Shown here: positions 31,794-43,260 of the stretch, one piece after another
Position numbering within the stretch: position 1 is the first letter of the stretch
How the letters are laid out: every line of letters begins with the position of its first letter
Program-made: the position numbers and the translations under genes
Assembly (NCBI GenBank): GCA_944470555.2
Contig: OX104134.1
Coordinates: forward strand, 116,642,025-116,706,024
Direction of reading: 5' to 3'
Source of the DNA: Heterobilharzia americana
Taxonomy: Eukaryota > Platyhelminthes > Trematoda > Strigeidida > Schistosomatidae
Length of the DNA stretch: 64,000 bases
The notes under the pieces: model-generated
Database searches by the model: none
Told to the model about the DNA's origin: nothing
Seen by the model: the letters and a program-made list of their open reading frames with translations, nothing else

Positions 31794-32136
31794 TGTAGCG
31801 TCACACACTTCCCCAAAATCAATAGCCTAGGGTTTGACGACTTCGACATTGATGCTGACCTTGATAGTTTAACTGGACTCGCTAAGCTGAAGGCACCCGG
31901 TCAAGCATCCTCGCCATTTGGCACGCTGTCGTGTTACGTTGCATTGCTCGTATTCGACTCTCTAGCCAGTTAGTTGGAACGCATCGGTATTTTGGCATAA
32001 CCATCCAAATATACTATTCCATCCGACTACGCTATCGTGTTCTTCCTTGGTCTCGTATTCGTGGGTATATAACAAGTTCGAATAATTAGTGATTGGTCTT
32101 TGCGTCTGTCAAGTTCGCACCAGGACAAATCCTAAA
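31794..32136 (+). repeat. 5' LTR of the Gypsy element
   Basis: Starts TGTAGCGTCA and ends AAATCCTAAA. A TATATAA box at 32066-32072 is the likely promoter. It ends one base before the primer binding site. Confidence 0.93.
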
Positions 32137-32137
32137 T

Positions 32138-32155
32138 TGGTGAGCCCGACGTGAT
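32138..32155 (+). other. Primer binding site for tRNA-Trp
   Basis: TGGTGAGCCCGACGTGAT; animal tRNA-Trp would give TGGTGACCCCGACGTGAT. One further CCCGACGTGATCA-type copy follows within 30 bases (32161-32190), a local duplication of unclear meaning. Confidence 0.8.
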
Positions 32156-32283
32156 CAAATATCCCGACGTGATCACATATCCCGACCAATAACAAGTATT
32201 GAATTGGTGAGCCTGTTCCATTTTATATTTGTTTATTGTTTTCATTTCGATAACATTTATATATCCATTTACTACACTTTCTC

Positions 32284-33121
32284 ATGTCCGACCACACTCC
32301 CAAGCTTATTCGTATTAAGCCGACCTCGAACACGATCCAACTCGTGCCATATTGGCCAGACAATGCAGAAACATGGTTTCTGTATGCCGAGGCCGATTTT
32401 CGAGAACAGGGTGTCTCAGATCCTCATCTCGATTTCTTGCTGTCATACGTTCACTACCGCGAGAATTAAACAGGTTGTTACAGCAAACATGTTTAATCCT
32501 GAAGTAAGTGACCCTTATGCACTTCTAAAGGCCGCACTCTTGAAGAAAAGCGATCTCACAGATCGCCAACGTCTAGACGAATTGCTTCGTAACATCGAGC
32601 TAGGCAGCCACTCAGCTACTGAAGTCCTCGCACGCATGCGAGAAGTAATCGGTGCACGAACATTTGACGATGGTTTCTTCCGAGAACTATTTCTCTCGAA
32701 ACTACCACAACCGGTGCAAACCGTGTTGGTGACACTCCAGTCAGTCCCACTCGACGACCTGGCAGCCTCAGCAGATAAAATACTGGAGATATCCAGCAGA
32801 CCCGTCTCCAACGTATATTCTATCTGCGACAAAACAGAGCGCCAGGATTCGGAGGTGACCAAGTTGTGCAACTCTGTGAAACGGTTGCTACGATCTCGAA
32901 GTCCTAGATCACGTAGCACTTCACAGAAACGCACCTTGGCGCATCGCAGCAAGTCGCGTGGTAGCCCTAAAACGAAACCCAACAGGGTGGAAAACCCTGA
33001 ATGGTGCTGGTTTCATAACACTTACGGGGATGAAGCCAGAAAATGTCGTAAACCATGCCGTTTTAAGAAGGACACAAACTCGGGAAACGGTCACGCCGGC
33101 ACGTGCTCACGGCAACCGTAG
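32284..33121 (+). pseudogene. Gag of the Gypsy element, frameshifted
   Basis: Starts with Met at 32284 and reads a capsid-like frame to a stop at 32469. The coding signal continues in another frame from about 32440-32465 to a stop at 33121. The second part is helical (RQRLDELLRNIELGSHSATE), then Arg/Ser-rich, then carries a C-x2-H-x9-C-x3-C box at about 33005-33058. That CHCC order, not the usual CCHC, is typical of CsRn1 Gag. The break lies upstream of the box, so no full Gag is made unless it is bypassed. The protein would package element RNA. Confidence 0.75.
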
Positions 33122-33381
33122 CCGGCGGAAAAAGCCGTTTGCTCTACGTCACCGACATTAAAACGAAAGTCCGCTACCTCGTCGACACCGGCGCAGAAGT
33201 TAGCGTTCTTCCAGCAACGACAAAGGAGCGTCATCTCGACCCATCCTTCAATCTTCAAGCAGCCAACGGCAAGGCAATCGCGACATTCGGGAGACGGTAT
33301 GCCTACCTCAACTTAGGTTTACGCAAACCTATTCACTGGATTTCCTCCTGGCAGACGTCTCTATGCCCATCATTGGCATAG
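33103..33381 (+). pseudogene. Aspartic protease of the Gypsy element
   Basis: Overlaps the end of gag in a different frame, as expected if made by frameshifting. The active-site motif [14 protein letters not shown] has its Asp at 33184. The frame then leaves the coding path near 33335-33345, and the signal resumes in the frame of the RT at the segment ending MPIIGIDLL (33363 on). A 1-nt loss there would explain it. I infer a broken protease-RT link. Confidence 0.75.
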
Positions 33382-36233
33382 ATTTGCTGAACCATTACGA
33401 TCTACTCGTAGATGCTCGCCGTCGACGACTGATAGATAACAACACAAAGTTATCTATTGGCGGCACCACCTATGTAGGTCCGAGTTTAGCCATCGTTAGG
33501 ACTAAACAATCAGGCGACGCGTCCTACCAGGCAGTTCTGGAGAAATATCCAGAGTTACAACAACCGAAACACACTCTTCCGTGCATAACCAGCAATGTTA
33601 TGCATCACGTCACAACCACAGGTCCACCTGTGGCATCCAAAGCTCGCCGTTTAGCCCCCGATAAGCTGCAAACGGCGAAAAATGAATTCGACCATATGCT
33701 CGAACTGGGCATTATCAGACCGTCGAACAGTCCTTGGGCATCGCCATTGCACATGGTGCCCAAAAAGGATAGCAACGACTGGCGTCCGACCGGTGATTAC
33801 CGAAGGCTTAACGCCAAAACAACTCCGGACTGCTACCCTATACCTCACGTTTACGACTTGACCGCAACCTTATGCGGCATGAACATTTTCTCGAAAATCG
33901 ACTTAGTCAAAGCGTACAACCAGATACCTATGGCAGCAGAAGATATCGCGAAAACAGCCATTATTACTCCTTTTGGCCTGTTTGAATTCCTGCGCATGCC
34001 TTTTGGTCTTCGGAATGCAGCACAAACATTCCAACGCTTTATGGACGACGTCTTCCGTGGTCTGAATTTTGTTCATGTCTACATCGATGACTGTCTAATT
34101 GCGAGTCCAGATAAGGAAACACACCTTAAACATTTGGACCTCGCATTCGAAAGACTCAAAAAACATGGCATCACAGTTAACTTACAGAAGTGTGAAATAG
34201 GAGTTGAATCACTCAGCTTCCTTGGGCATACCATTGACAACAAAGGTATACGCCCATTGAGAGATAAAGTGGCGGCTATCACAAACTATCCAGAGCCGAC
34301 CACTGTGAAACATCTCCGCACTTTCAATGGCCTGGTAAGTTATTACCGAAGGTTTATCCCTAACTGTGCCTCTGTCATGAGACCACTCACAGATCTACTT
34401 CGAGGAACTGCGAAGTTCGTGTCTCTGGACAACGCGGCTAGACTTGCTTTCTCCAAAGTCAAGGAAGCCATTTCGAACGCAACCATGCTTATGCATCATG
34501 ACCCCAATGCTCCTCTGAGTATTGCTGTTGATGCATCTGATTCAGCAATTGGAGCAGTTTTGCAACAGTTGACTGACAACCAGTGGCAACCGTTAGCCTT
34601 TTTCTCGAGGCGGCTGCAAGACGCGGAAACAAGATACAGTACATTTGGTAGGGAACTCCTAGCCATGTACTGTTCTGTACGCCATTTTCGACATTCTGTG
34701 GAAGGTCGTGATTTCATTATTTTCACAGACCACAAACCGTTAACCTTTTCCCTCAGCTCGGCGTCTGACAAATACTCCCCTCGTGAGTCGCGACAGCTGG
34801 ATTACATTTCCCAGTTCACGTCAGACATCCGCCACATTTCTGGAGCAAACAACTCCGCAGCCGACGCACTATCTCGAATAGCTTCGATAAACTATATCGA
34901 GGGTATTGATCTCGTTGAACTAGCTCGGCGTCAAAAGGAAGACCTTGAGCTGCATCATGAGTTGTCGTCCACAACTCTCAAACTGCGACTTTGTCCTGTT
35001 GGATCAGACAAGGATGCAATTTTGTGCGATGTCTCTGCTAGTCAACCACGCCCAATAGTTCCGAAGAGTTGTCGACGCAACGTCTTCAATACGTTGCACA
35101 AACTCTCTCATCCAGGTGTACGAGCCACCATTAGGCTTATCGCACAACGTTTCTGCTGGCCTGGGATGAACAAAGACGTTAAGGAGTGGGCCCAGTCGTG
35201 CTTAGCTTGTCAAAAGTGTAAAGTCACGCGACACACGAAAAGCCCTTTAGGCTCATTTCTAGCCCCAGACATGCGTTTCGACCACGTCCATATAGATATT
35301 GTAGGACCCCTACCAGAATCTAATGGATGTACCTACCTTTTCACCTGTGTTGATCGTTTCACACGATGGCCGGAAGCAGTACCCATTAAAGATATTACTG
35401 CCGAAACAGTTGCTCGTGTTTTCGTCGAAAGATGGATCGCGAACTTCGGATGTCCATCCTACGTCACAACCGACCGTGGGCGCCAATTTGAGTGCGGACT
35501 ATTTCACGCTCTAACGGCACTTTTAGGTTGCACTCGGTTCCGAACGACAGCCTACCATCCACAAGCAAATGGCATGGTAGAGCGTTTCCATCGACAGCTG
35601 AAAGCTTCCCTTTCAGCTACAAACATACCTCAGTGGACCGAGGCTCTGCCTCTAGTCCTACTAGGTATTCGTAACGCGTTGAAAGTTGATGCTGGATGCA
35701 CTCCTGCAGAACTCGTCTATGGGACCACTCTTCGCCTACCAGGTGAGTTTGTTTCCCCTTCAACTTTCAAACATGTTTCCGACAGGGCATCTTACGTGAC
35801 TAGGCTTACAAACGCAATGCGTTCAGTTAGGCCTTCTCCGATTAGACCGCAAACGACTGATGTTTTCGTCCACCCCAGTTTACAGAAGACATCACACGTG
35901 TTTGTTCGCCACGACGCTGTTCGTCGACCACTTGAACCACCCTACGACGGGCCGTTCAAAGTGATTAAGCGACATGAGAAATTCTATGTAATTGAGCGAG
36001 GCGGACGCGAAGATACTGTCAGTATCGACCGTTTGAAACCAGCTTATTTCGAAGGCAACCCCATTGTAAGTGACGTTTCAGCTCGCTACATCCGACCGAC
36101 GGATGACTCAATTATCGAAATTCTCGACGATGTGCCTGGTAATGCACAGCTGCAACAACCAGCGGCGCAACAAAAAACACGATCAGGTCGAACCGTCAGG
36201 TTCCCAGAGTACCTGAAGTCATATTCAACTTAG
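33363..36233 (+). CDS. Pol of the Gypsy element: RT, RNase H, integrase
   Basis: 956 codons open without a stop. [36 protein letters not shown] and the catalytic [10 protein letters not shown] near residue 240. RNase [40 protein letters not shown]. Integrase: a zinc-binding H-H-C-C region (HKLSHPGV to CLACQKCK), the catalytic core with [17 protein letters not shown] and a VERFHRQLK Glu, and a C-terminal GPF-type module (PYDGPFKVI). It copies element RNA to DNA and inserts it. All visible catalytic residues are present. The start listed is only the first Met after the upstream break. Confidence 0.93.
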   Translation: MPIIGIDLLNHYDLLVDARRRRLIDNNTKLSIGGTTYVGPSLAIVRTKQSGDASYQAVLEKYPELQQPKHTLPCITSNVMHHVTTTGPPVASKARRLAPDKLQTAKNEFDHMLELGIIRPSNSPWASPLHMVPKKDSNDWRPTGDYRRLNAKTTPDCYPIPHVYDLTATLCGMNIFSKIDLVKAYNQIPMAAEDIAKTAIITPFGLFEFLRMPFGLRNAAQTFQRFMDDVFRGLNFVHVYIDDCLIASPDKETHLKHLDLAFERLKKHGITVNLQKCEIGVESLSFLGHTIDNKGIRPLRDKVAAITNYPEPTTVKHLRTFNGLVSYYRRFIPNCASVMRPLTDLLRGTAKFVSLDNAARLAFSKVKEAISNATMLMHHDPNAPLSIAVDASDSAIGAVLQQLTDNQWQPLAFFSRRLQDAETRYSTFGRELLAMYCSVRHFRHSVEGRDFIIFTDHKPLTFSLSSASDKYSPRESRQLDYISQFTSDIRHISGANNSAADALSRIASINYIEGIDLVELARRQKEDLELHHELSSTTLKLRLCPVGSDKDAILCDVSASQPRPIVPKSCRRNVFNTLHKLSHPGVRATIRLIAQRFCWPGMNKDVKEWAQSCLACQKCKVTRHTKSPLGSFLAPDMRFDHVHIDIVGPLPESNGCTYLFTCVDRFTRWPEAVPIKDITAETVARVFVERWIANFGCPSYVTTDRGRQFECGLFHALTALLGCTRFRTTAYHPQANGMVERFHRQLKASLSATNIPQWTEALPLVLLGIRNALKVDAGCTPAELVYGTTLRLPGEFVSPSTFKHVSDRASYVTRLTNAMRSVRPSPIRPQTTDVFVHPSLQKTSHVFVRHDAVRRPLEPPYDGPFKVIKRHEKFYVIERGGREDTVSIDRLKPAYFEGNPIVSDVSARYIRPTDDSIIEILDDVPGNAQLQQPAAQQKTRSGRTVRFPEYLKSYST

Positions 36234-36694
36234 CTGTGTGTGTGCCAACCATTTTTTTTCTTTTTTTCGAGGCACTATTTTTCTTATTTACCGGCACAAA
36301 CCCTCGTACACTTTGCCTTTTTATATCAATTTTTATTTACCATGTAATAAAAACTAAAAAAACGGCGAAGATAAGCGTAAATTTTTTTTTTCGACACGTT
36401 TATATATAAATAATTCCCATTTTTACGCAACGTTTTCGTGGTATTAAAGACTTTTATTTATATTCCAGGTGCAACGAGCACTGGACGGAACGTCGAAAGG
36501 AACAGATGACCGCGACCGACGTACAATTTCATTTATTGTATTTTATTTATTTAATCGCCACGACACCCTAGAATAAGGTTCAGACAACCAGGGGCCACCT
36601 CACGCAGTGAGCCCATCGGAGAGTTTTACCAGTGGAGAAACCACTGGGTTTTTACTTCCGGCTGGTATCGTCTTAGGGTCCTCACGAACCCACT

Positions 36695-36707
36695 AGGGGG
36701 GGAGTGA
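36695..36707 (+). other. Polypurine tract
   Basis: AGGGGGGGAGTGA lies just before the 3' LTR and would prime plus-strand DNA synthesis. About 460 bases of untranslated, T-rich sequence separate the pol stop (36233) from it. Confidence 0.8.
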
Positions 36708-36709
36708 TC

Positions 36710-37052
36710 TGTAGCGTCATACACTTCCCCAAAATCAATAGCCTAGGGTTTGACGACTTCGACATTGATGCTGACCTTGATAGTTTAACTGGACTCGCTA
36801 AGCTGAAGGCACCCGGTCAAGCATCCTCGCCATTTGGCACGCTGTCGTGTTACGTTGCATTGCTCGTATTCGACTCTCTAGCCAGTTAGTTGGAACGCAT
36901 CGGTATTTTGGCATAACCATCCAAATATACTATTCCATCCGACTACGCTATCGTGTTCTTCCTTGGTCTCGTATTCGTGGGTATATAACAAGTTCGAATA
37001 ATTAGTGATTGGTCTTTGCGTCTGTCAAGTTCGCACCAGGACAAATCCTAAA
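36710..37052 (+). repeat. 3' LTR of the Gypsy element
   Basis: 343 bp, same ends as the 5' LTR, with one difference found by eye. A short open frame inside each LTR is only a by-product. Confidence 0.93.
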
Positions 37053-37325
37053 CTCTTGTCCAAGAAAGGGGTAATAATACTGGAGATAGCGTGTTTTCAT
37101 AACATGTATAATAGTGACTTTGTGCGTCGAAATGTTTACAGGATATTTTGAAAAAGTGACACCTATATCAAAAAAGGTGCTGAGGGGTCGTAGCAAAAAT
37201 TATAATTAGAAAGTAGGCCTCCGTCGATGATGTACGCCTTGGCTTTTCCAACAGGAAAATTTGCACAATTCTATTAAATATCATCTTCGAAATTTAGGTA
37301 AGAATAAACGCATATTCAAAACAAA
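37053..37325. other. Spacer between Gypsy element and solo LTR
   Basis: About 270 bases of AT-rich sequence. It ends in CAAA (37322-37325), the left copy of the solo LTR's target duplication. Confidence 0.5.
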
Positions 37326-37667
37326 TTTAAGAATTGTCTTGGTGCAAACTTGACAGACGCAAAGACCAATCACTAATTATTCCTACTTGTTATATATCCA
37401 CGAATACAAGATTAAGAAAGAACACGATAGTGTAGTCGGATAGAGTAGTATATTTGGGTGGTTGTGCAAAGTTACCGGTGCGTTTCAACTAAGTGGCTAG
37501 AGGGTCGAATACGAGCAGTGCAACGTAACACGACAGCGTGCCAAATGGTGAGGATGCTTGACCGAGTGCCTTCAGTTTAGCGAGTCCAGTTAAACTGTGA
37601 AGGTGAGTATCAATGTCGAATCTCGTCAAACCTTAGGCTATTGAATCTGGAGAAGTGTGACGCTACA
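37326..37667 (-). repeat. Inverted solo LTR of the same Gypsy family
   Basis: The reverse complement aligns along its whole length with the LTRs of the neighbouring element, with scattered differences (roughly one in ten by eye). It is flanked by CAAA on both sides (37322-37325, 37668-37671), a 4-bp target duplication. It is an older insertion that lost its inside by LTR recombination. Confidence 0.88.
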
Positions 37668-37739
37668 CAAACGTCAATGTCACAGCTGACTGTATCCTCT
37701 CAGTCATATTAGATTTTACTGATGAATTCAAGGGATATG

Positions 37740-39812
37740 CCACCCAGATTCTAGGCTACTGTTTATCTGTAGTCTGTAAAAATTTTAGTGCTTGTAACGT
37801 AAATTTTTTGCATGATTTAGTTATTAAATACAGTGGAAATTTCTGCTTGTTTTCACAACAAACTAGATTTAGTGTTTACGGGCACTGTATTGTATTCTTT
37901 TTACCAAAAGTGAATGGGAAGTTACATAAAAAGGCTTTTCAACACCATTCCGAAAAATTCCAGTACAAATGTTGTTCACGGGAGTGTATACTACGTTTGT
38001 GAAGCATGCCTAAAGGGGAAGGCCGTAACACTCCTGTCGACGAAGTTTTAGACAACACCATCACCAATACCACAAGCTGTTTTAGATTCTGTCTTGAGGT
38101 AGGCTGCCCTACTGAAACAATCTTCAAGGGATTTGAAAGACTTTCCTCCCCTCACCTCAGAAAGCTACAGAGACAAGAGAAAAGGTTGTATAAAATGAAA
38201 GATATCCTTGGAGTCACAAGACTTAACTGTCTAATTAAGTCTAAAATACAAAATTGCTAATCATATTTACGGCCAGAAGTTTATAGCGTACAACAACTCT
38301 TCCAACATGTGGAAATTATCCAGAGAGCTTACTGACGGAAAATATAACTATGATGTCTGCACGTTAAACCAGTCTTTTATAGGTCACAAGCTCATTTCAT
38401 TTTACTCAGTGTATGAAGCTAAATAAATAATTCCTGTTTCGGTTTTAAAACAAATGACAAATTTAAAGGTCTTAAATCCTTGAACCCATGTGAAGCCTAG
38501 TTCATAATGGTGGTTCGGGTATTACACTTAGAAGATGTATGGGTATTTCATGTCTTTCTTTTTTAAATACCTTCAACGCATTGGTTTCCGAAAATGCAGT
38601 ACCTGCTGCTTGGATGGAGAATAAACTTGTATCTGTGCTTCAGTCGTCCATTGGATTAGTTGTTAAGTTATGACCCACAGCCATAACTCCCCTTTTGTCG
38701 GAGACAATACGGAAGCTGCTTCACTTTTTGCTTGGATCTTCATGGATGGCTGCCATAAACCCAAAATAGTTTGCTTTCAGACACAGGAGAACTACGTTAA
38801 ATGCTGCCACTGTCTTGCATCTAAATGTTATTTTCAGTGTAAACGAAGGTGCTAAGTATGTTCCTTGTGCCTTCTTGGATCACTTATCAGAATTCTACAT
38901 TATTCCTGGACCACTCTTGCTAAATGAGCTTGCTGTAGCTCATACTGAGCCATGGGTCACAAAGCGGTTGTATTCTTACTTATCTGAGAGGAAACAGCAT
39001 ACTTCTTATAAAAGAAAGAGCTCCGCTCCAATGCTTACTGAAGCAGATTTTCCTCAAAAAGGATACTTTCTTCGTTTCTGTTTTCGTTCCTTTTGCGTAT
39101 TTTAACTTATTCTGTTAAAACTAGTTTTATGAAGTATGCTGATGACCTGATAGTCTTCATGTCTTTTAGATCTTTCTTAGACCGCTCTCGTTTAGATGGT
39201 TTTTAATTTGAAATTGGCCGGTGGTCTCAAGTTAAACCCATCGAAATGTTAGATTGTTATTTTTAACCACAAGTGTGAGGAAGACTTGTGTGAGCTTCCT
39301 AAATTCCGTGACTTTTGCTACAATAATGCTATTGCTGTAGAAAGCGTATAGAGTATCGACTGTCTTGGACTGGGCTTTACTTGTGACCTTAGTTAGTAGT
39401 CTCGTATCTTATTGACTTCGAAGAAAACTTTTGTTAAACGTATTGCACATAAAACTGAGACTCTCTGGTGCAACTCAGCCTCTTCTTTTATAGGCTGTTG
39501 ATTCCTGCATTTTGCTTATTCTTCTTTATTGTTCCTTGTTGATCGTTCCTGGTTTACTAAAAATAAACTGTGCTACATTGCGTAGGCCTTTGAAAGCTAT
39601 CAGTAGAGTAAGTGCTGTGACTCTGGCTCAACTGATTAACACTACCATTGAAAGACGTTTAAGTTCTACCATCCAGCTAGTTATATTTATTTTAACGTAC
39701 ACTGAGCATCCACTTTATTCGCAACAATCCCCTTGTATCTCCTCGAGGAGAAATAGAAGAAATTGCATGTGGCCTTGTGCTCGCACAGCCAAATATGAGC
39801 ACATTTTAAAAT
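37740..39812 (+). mobile_element. Decayed non-LTR retrotransposon, plus strand
   Basis: Frames in order: 38006-38260 with FKGFERLSSPHLRKLQRQ; 38815-39105 with LYSYLSERKQHTSYKRK and TEADFPQKG (the GxPQG region of RT, worn); the catalytic KYADDLIVF at 39132-39158 in another frame; and a C-terminal RRPLKAISRVSAVTLAQLIN near 39575-39635. Many stops and shifts. It is a LINE of the CR1/Jockey kind; the exact clade is not resolved. Confidence 0.65.
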
Positions 39813-40240
39813 GAAATAGGCTCTTTCTCTTTGACACAAGTTCCTGATAAGCGCGTCGCACCCTCAAAACTATCAATAGTCACTGTTGCATCACCAACAT
39901 ATCTCCTACTAAACCCAACTTCATTTAAGAGATTGTCAACCATTCTTTTTATAAATGGCATATAAAAATCCGTTAGCACAAGTACAGAGAGACTTTCCAT
40001 CACTAAGAAATTCCTCATCAATTTTAAGATAAAATTTGTCAGTACACGGGAATATCAGCTTCTTTAAACACATTGAACGAATATGAGAAGCAAAATCACT
40101 AAAAGATATTAAGTCGGAAATGGTACCAACGGTCGTTGTTAGTGATAAATATGGCATTAAATAGGCTGAAATCAGGGGAATAAAAAGCCTGGTCCCAGAT
40201 AACCATGAAGCTACGATTATCAGTGGGTTCAAATCCATCT
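39806..40240 (-). mobile_element. Penelope-like RT fragment, minus strand
   Basis: Two overlapping minus-strand frames (40238-39936 and 40021-39806) read CTDKFYLKIDEEFLSDGKSL, then SVLVLTDFYM and FSRRYVGDATVTI. The spacing fits a Penelope-type RT, where an (Y)xQ.DG.AMGSPL segment and YVDDT box are usual; here YVGDAT has lost an Asp. A frameshift lies between the two parts. It sits tail to tail with the plus-strand LINE ending at 39.81 kb. Confidence 0.5.
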
Positions 40241-41200
40241 TGAACTTTTGGTCACCTCATTCTACCACAGGATATATTGCATCGAATTTCTACCTTCTGG
40301 ATCGTTTCACTCACTTATTTGTGTTATCTAATCGTGTTACACGCTCCCACAGATTTTTATAATCGTTACGACCTATCGCCCTGCAAGCTGATAGCCAAAT
40401 TGAAGAAAAACACTATGGTGGATGGTGATATGATTATTCCCACCTATCAACTTTGCAGCAGTAAACATTTTCTGACTAACAGTTTAACTAACAAAGTAAA
40501 GTTTCCAAGTCGAACGGGAATCAGGAAATAATGTGAGCGAAAACGTAAATAATACGATGAACTACGTAAATAATATAGGTAGTTTTGAAGTAATCCAATC
40601 GATGCATAAAAAGTCCCTCAGCCACCGAAATAACGCGCGTGGTGAGAAAACTTTCCTTATAATACGCAAATAGTGAGTGTGAGACGTAAATAATGTGATA
40701 AATGTGGGAGTAATGCGTGTGACTTACTTGTTGTAGGTAGCACACTTTGATGAAGTTCAGTAACCACTGTATGAATGTGATCATATTAGTTTTTATTAAT
40801 TTGTTATTTTTAATTTATACAAATGATGTTTTGTATAATAGCTATCAAGTCACTTTAGTGAGGAAGGAAATCACCCTAGCCATAACTTATAAGCGCGTAA
40901 ATAATTGAAGTTATCTGCACCGTTGTGTCCTGATGACGGTTGTGTCTCATTCGGAATCCCGGTATTGTTGAAGATAGTGTTTTAACCTTGAAATCGACTG
41001 TCTACTAAACAAAGAAGAGCGTTATCTGGTGGAATTGCTGTACAGCTTCGTTGTCACCTTTCGACTCCTTGTTGACGATGCGAGAGATTATTTCACTCAA
41101 TTTTGCAGTCTGTTGCATGTGCCTGACTTATGACCTTTGATGTCCGTTAACGTGTTACAGAAGTGTCATAAGATGTCCTCACCACCGTTGCCACGTCTTG
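40241..41200. repeat. Region with four CGTAAATAAT motifs
   Basis: CGTAAATAAT occurs at 40544, 40565, 40685 and 40896 on the plus strand, with near copies such as CGCAAATAG. They may belong to the 5' region of the Penelope-like element or be chance AT-rich repeats. No exon identified. Confidence 0.5.
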
Positions 41201-41207
41201 TTCGCTT

Positions 41208-41606
41208 GTGGAAAGTTATATTGCTTCCAGCAAAGCTGCTGAAAACAGCAAAAGCATGCCAACCATAGGGAGGGAGTGTGTCCTGTTAACAGTTATGGGA
41301 GTGCTCCTCAGTCTCAACATGAGTTCTGCTGCTACTAATGGAATGCTACATCACATTAGTCCTCACATCCCAACCAGTGTGCTAGGACTGCTGAAAGGTA
41401 ATAGTACGTGTGAACCACAATTTCTTGAACAAGAAGTTTATTATTGCATAGGATTAAAAAATAATATACTTCTTTGCCCAGGCGGACGGATGGAATGTAG
41501 GTCCATGGTGCTGGCTGAAATACAACTGGACTACGGTGGTTTATCCATAGCTAACAGTTTTGATTTACTTTTATTTGATTATGTCACAAATTACCTCTGT
41601 TGGTGA
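41208..41606 (+). CDS. Unrecognised 132-codon open frame
   Basis: An uninterrupted frame starting with Met at 41208; a later Met at 41244 is equally possible. It has a hydrophobic stretch near its N-terminus (ECVLLTVMGVLLSLNMSSA, about residues 24-42) and several Cys later. No domain recognised, and no acceptor or donor clearly bounds it. The sequence just downstream (41.6-41.9 kb) has a repeat-like feel. It could be a single-exon gene, a piece of an element, or chance. Confidence 0.25.
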   Translation: MESYIASSKAAENSKSMPTIGRECVLLTVMGVLLSLNMSSAATNGMLHHISPHIPTSVLGLLKGNSTCEPQFLEQEVYYCIGLKNNILLCPGGRMECRSMVLAEIQLDYGGLSIANSFDLLLFDYVTNYLCW

Positions 41607-42840
41607 CTCCATCGGAGTTTACACATGATGTAACTGATCTCTTGTGGAATCAGATTAGAGAGGGGGGTCTATCTGGGGCTTAACTAGCTTAGTGGCAATG
41701 TCATGGGCTGCAATGCCAAGTGGCGCAGTCGAGAATCTCACTAAGGGTCATTACCCTAGATGCTGTAAGCTCGCCTATTTGACGAGTGTAAGCAGGATGA
41801 AAAAAGAGGTGGAGCGAAGCGTCCCACTGATTGCACCGTTTACACTTATCAGAGAAGAGTAGTGTGCTTCTTTGGAAAAATTTGCCAATACGAATTATCA
41901 CGAGACATTATTGTACTGTATTTTATTTGCAGTTACAAATTATTTATTATTAATGAGAAGAAGCGTTTTTGTTTTCAAACATAACATTAGCTTTTAATTA
42001 CTCCTCCCTAAAAAAATCTCTAGTTAAATTAACAACTGCATGAAATTTGCGTTATTCTTGATTACTTGCTTTTATTTTAGATGCTGGTTTCTCAAGGATA
42101 CATTTTATGCTGAGAAAACAATGTGTTTGTTTATATCTATGCCAAGTCATAGGTTTCTTCTGGTCGAATTACTTTTAATCACAGACGTGATTTGATAAAC
42201 ACATTGGAATGATAAATGTTAATGGTGGTGGTGTTTACACTGCTTAAAGCCCGATATAATGTGTGTTTTTGCACTCACGTCTTCTTAGTTGTCAAACATT
42301 GTTGTTTTCAGAATGACATTCATCAAGAACTGAGACAATTTTGTAACGCGACCACACCGAAACGTGAATGTCACGTGATCGATTCTTGGTGTATCATAGG
42401 TTCCAAATACTGAGGAGCTTTTGAGTGCCTCCAGAATTTCTATGGTTCTTTAAATGATATCAGTCAGTCTGCGATGGATAACATCTAGAATCAAAAAGTA
42501 TCGCAAACCTCCAAACTGAATCGATTTATTAGTTTTCCATTTCTACACGATTGAAGTGAAAGCACGTTATACGAACATCATATCCACATTTCCAAGTTCA
42601 TCCCAAATAACCTAAGAATATTCCAATCACATGCGAAGTGTAACGCATTTGTACGTCAGGTGATTGAGACTTGATACATGGTTGAAAGCCTCACAAAGAA
42701 CATCAATGGTCTCTGATAGGCAAGAAATAGGTAGAATAGAAACTAAAATCAAAGGAATACGAAGCATTATCTCTGACCTTTGCTACTACGACATTGGTGA
42801 ACTCAAATGTATCATATAGAAGAAAATCGTTATATTCATT
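41607..42840. other. No recognisable feature
   Basis: AT-rich sequence with only short frames. Confidence 0.3.
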
Positions 42841-42849
42841 TCAAATATG

Positions 42850-43260
42850 AATTCAAATTTTCGGCTAATCATTTCTTTGATTTACGTGCAGATGAATGAC
42901 ATATAGACAGGACGTGATGGACTGTTAGTTTTATGGAACAAAAATAAGCTAACATGGACCCTATTCGCTTTTGTCAACTTAATTCTTCCTTTCCAATAAC
43001 AACCATTTTCAAAAGTACTTTGCAAAATCACGTCTCAGAAAATGTTCCTGTTTTGAGGATCATCTAACCAAAGTTCAGCCAGGAATCTAAATGCTTCACT
43101 AAGAATGGATATTATCTTGTTTGAGTGATTATATATACTCATTGTGACTACACGTGATTTTCCCGGCATTTTGATAAGCAAATAATAGTAACTCATAAAC
43201 TGACTGAAAATCTTCAGTGACATGCAGAAGTGTCAGATTCCTTTCAGGAATATTCTCTTG
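42850..43260 (-). pseudogene. Decayed reading frame, related to one at 46.14-46.56 kb
   Basis: On the minus strand three frames in turn look protein-like: ERNLTLLHVTEDFQSVYELL (about 43235-43175), ILSEAFRFLAELWLDDPQNR (about 43105-43045) and HFLRRDFAKYF (about 43045-43010). The last part aligns base by base with the minus strand at 46.3 kb. The pattern of coding-like pieces in shifted frames suggests a once-coding, now decayed sequence. Family unknown. Confidence 0.4.

Larger units (their letters stand above)
31794..37052 (+). mobile_element. CsRn1-like Ty3/Gypsy LTR retrotransposon, full length
   Basis: Two 343-bp LTRs (31794-32136, 36710-37052) that I find to differ at one site (C at 31804, T at 36720) flank gag, protease, reverse transcriptase, RNase H and integrase. 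The primer site TGGTGAGCCCGACGTGAT (32138-32155) differs at one base from the complement of the tRNA-Trp 3' end, and Gag has a CHCC box; both are features of the CsRn1 family of trematode Gypsy elements. The nearly equal LTRs point to a recent insertion. Yet gag and the gag-pol link hold frame breaks, and no 4-bp target duplication flanks it (GGTT before, CTCT after). Confidence 0.93.

Noticed and set aside
31671..31973. Open frame across the 5' LTR start, with a copy at 36704-36889 in the 3' LTR
   Set aside because: Present only because both LTRs share the sequence; no gene is expected there.
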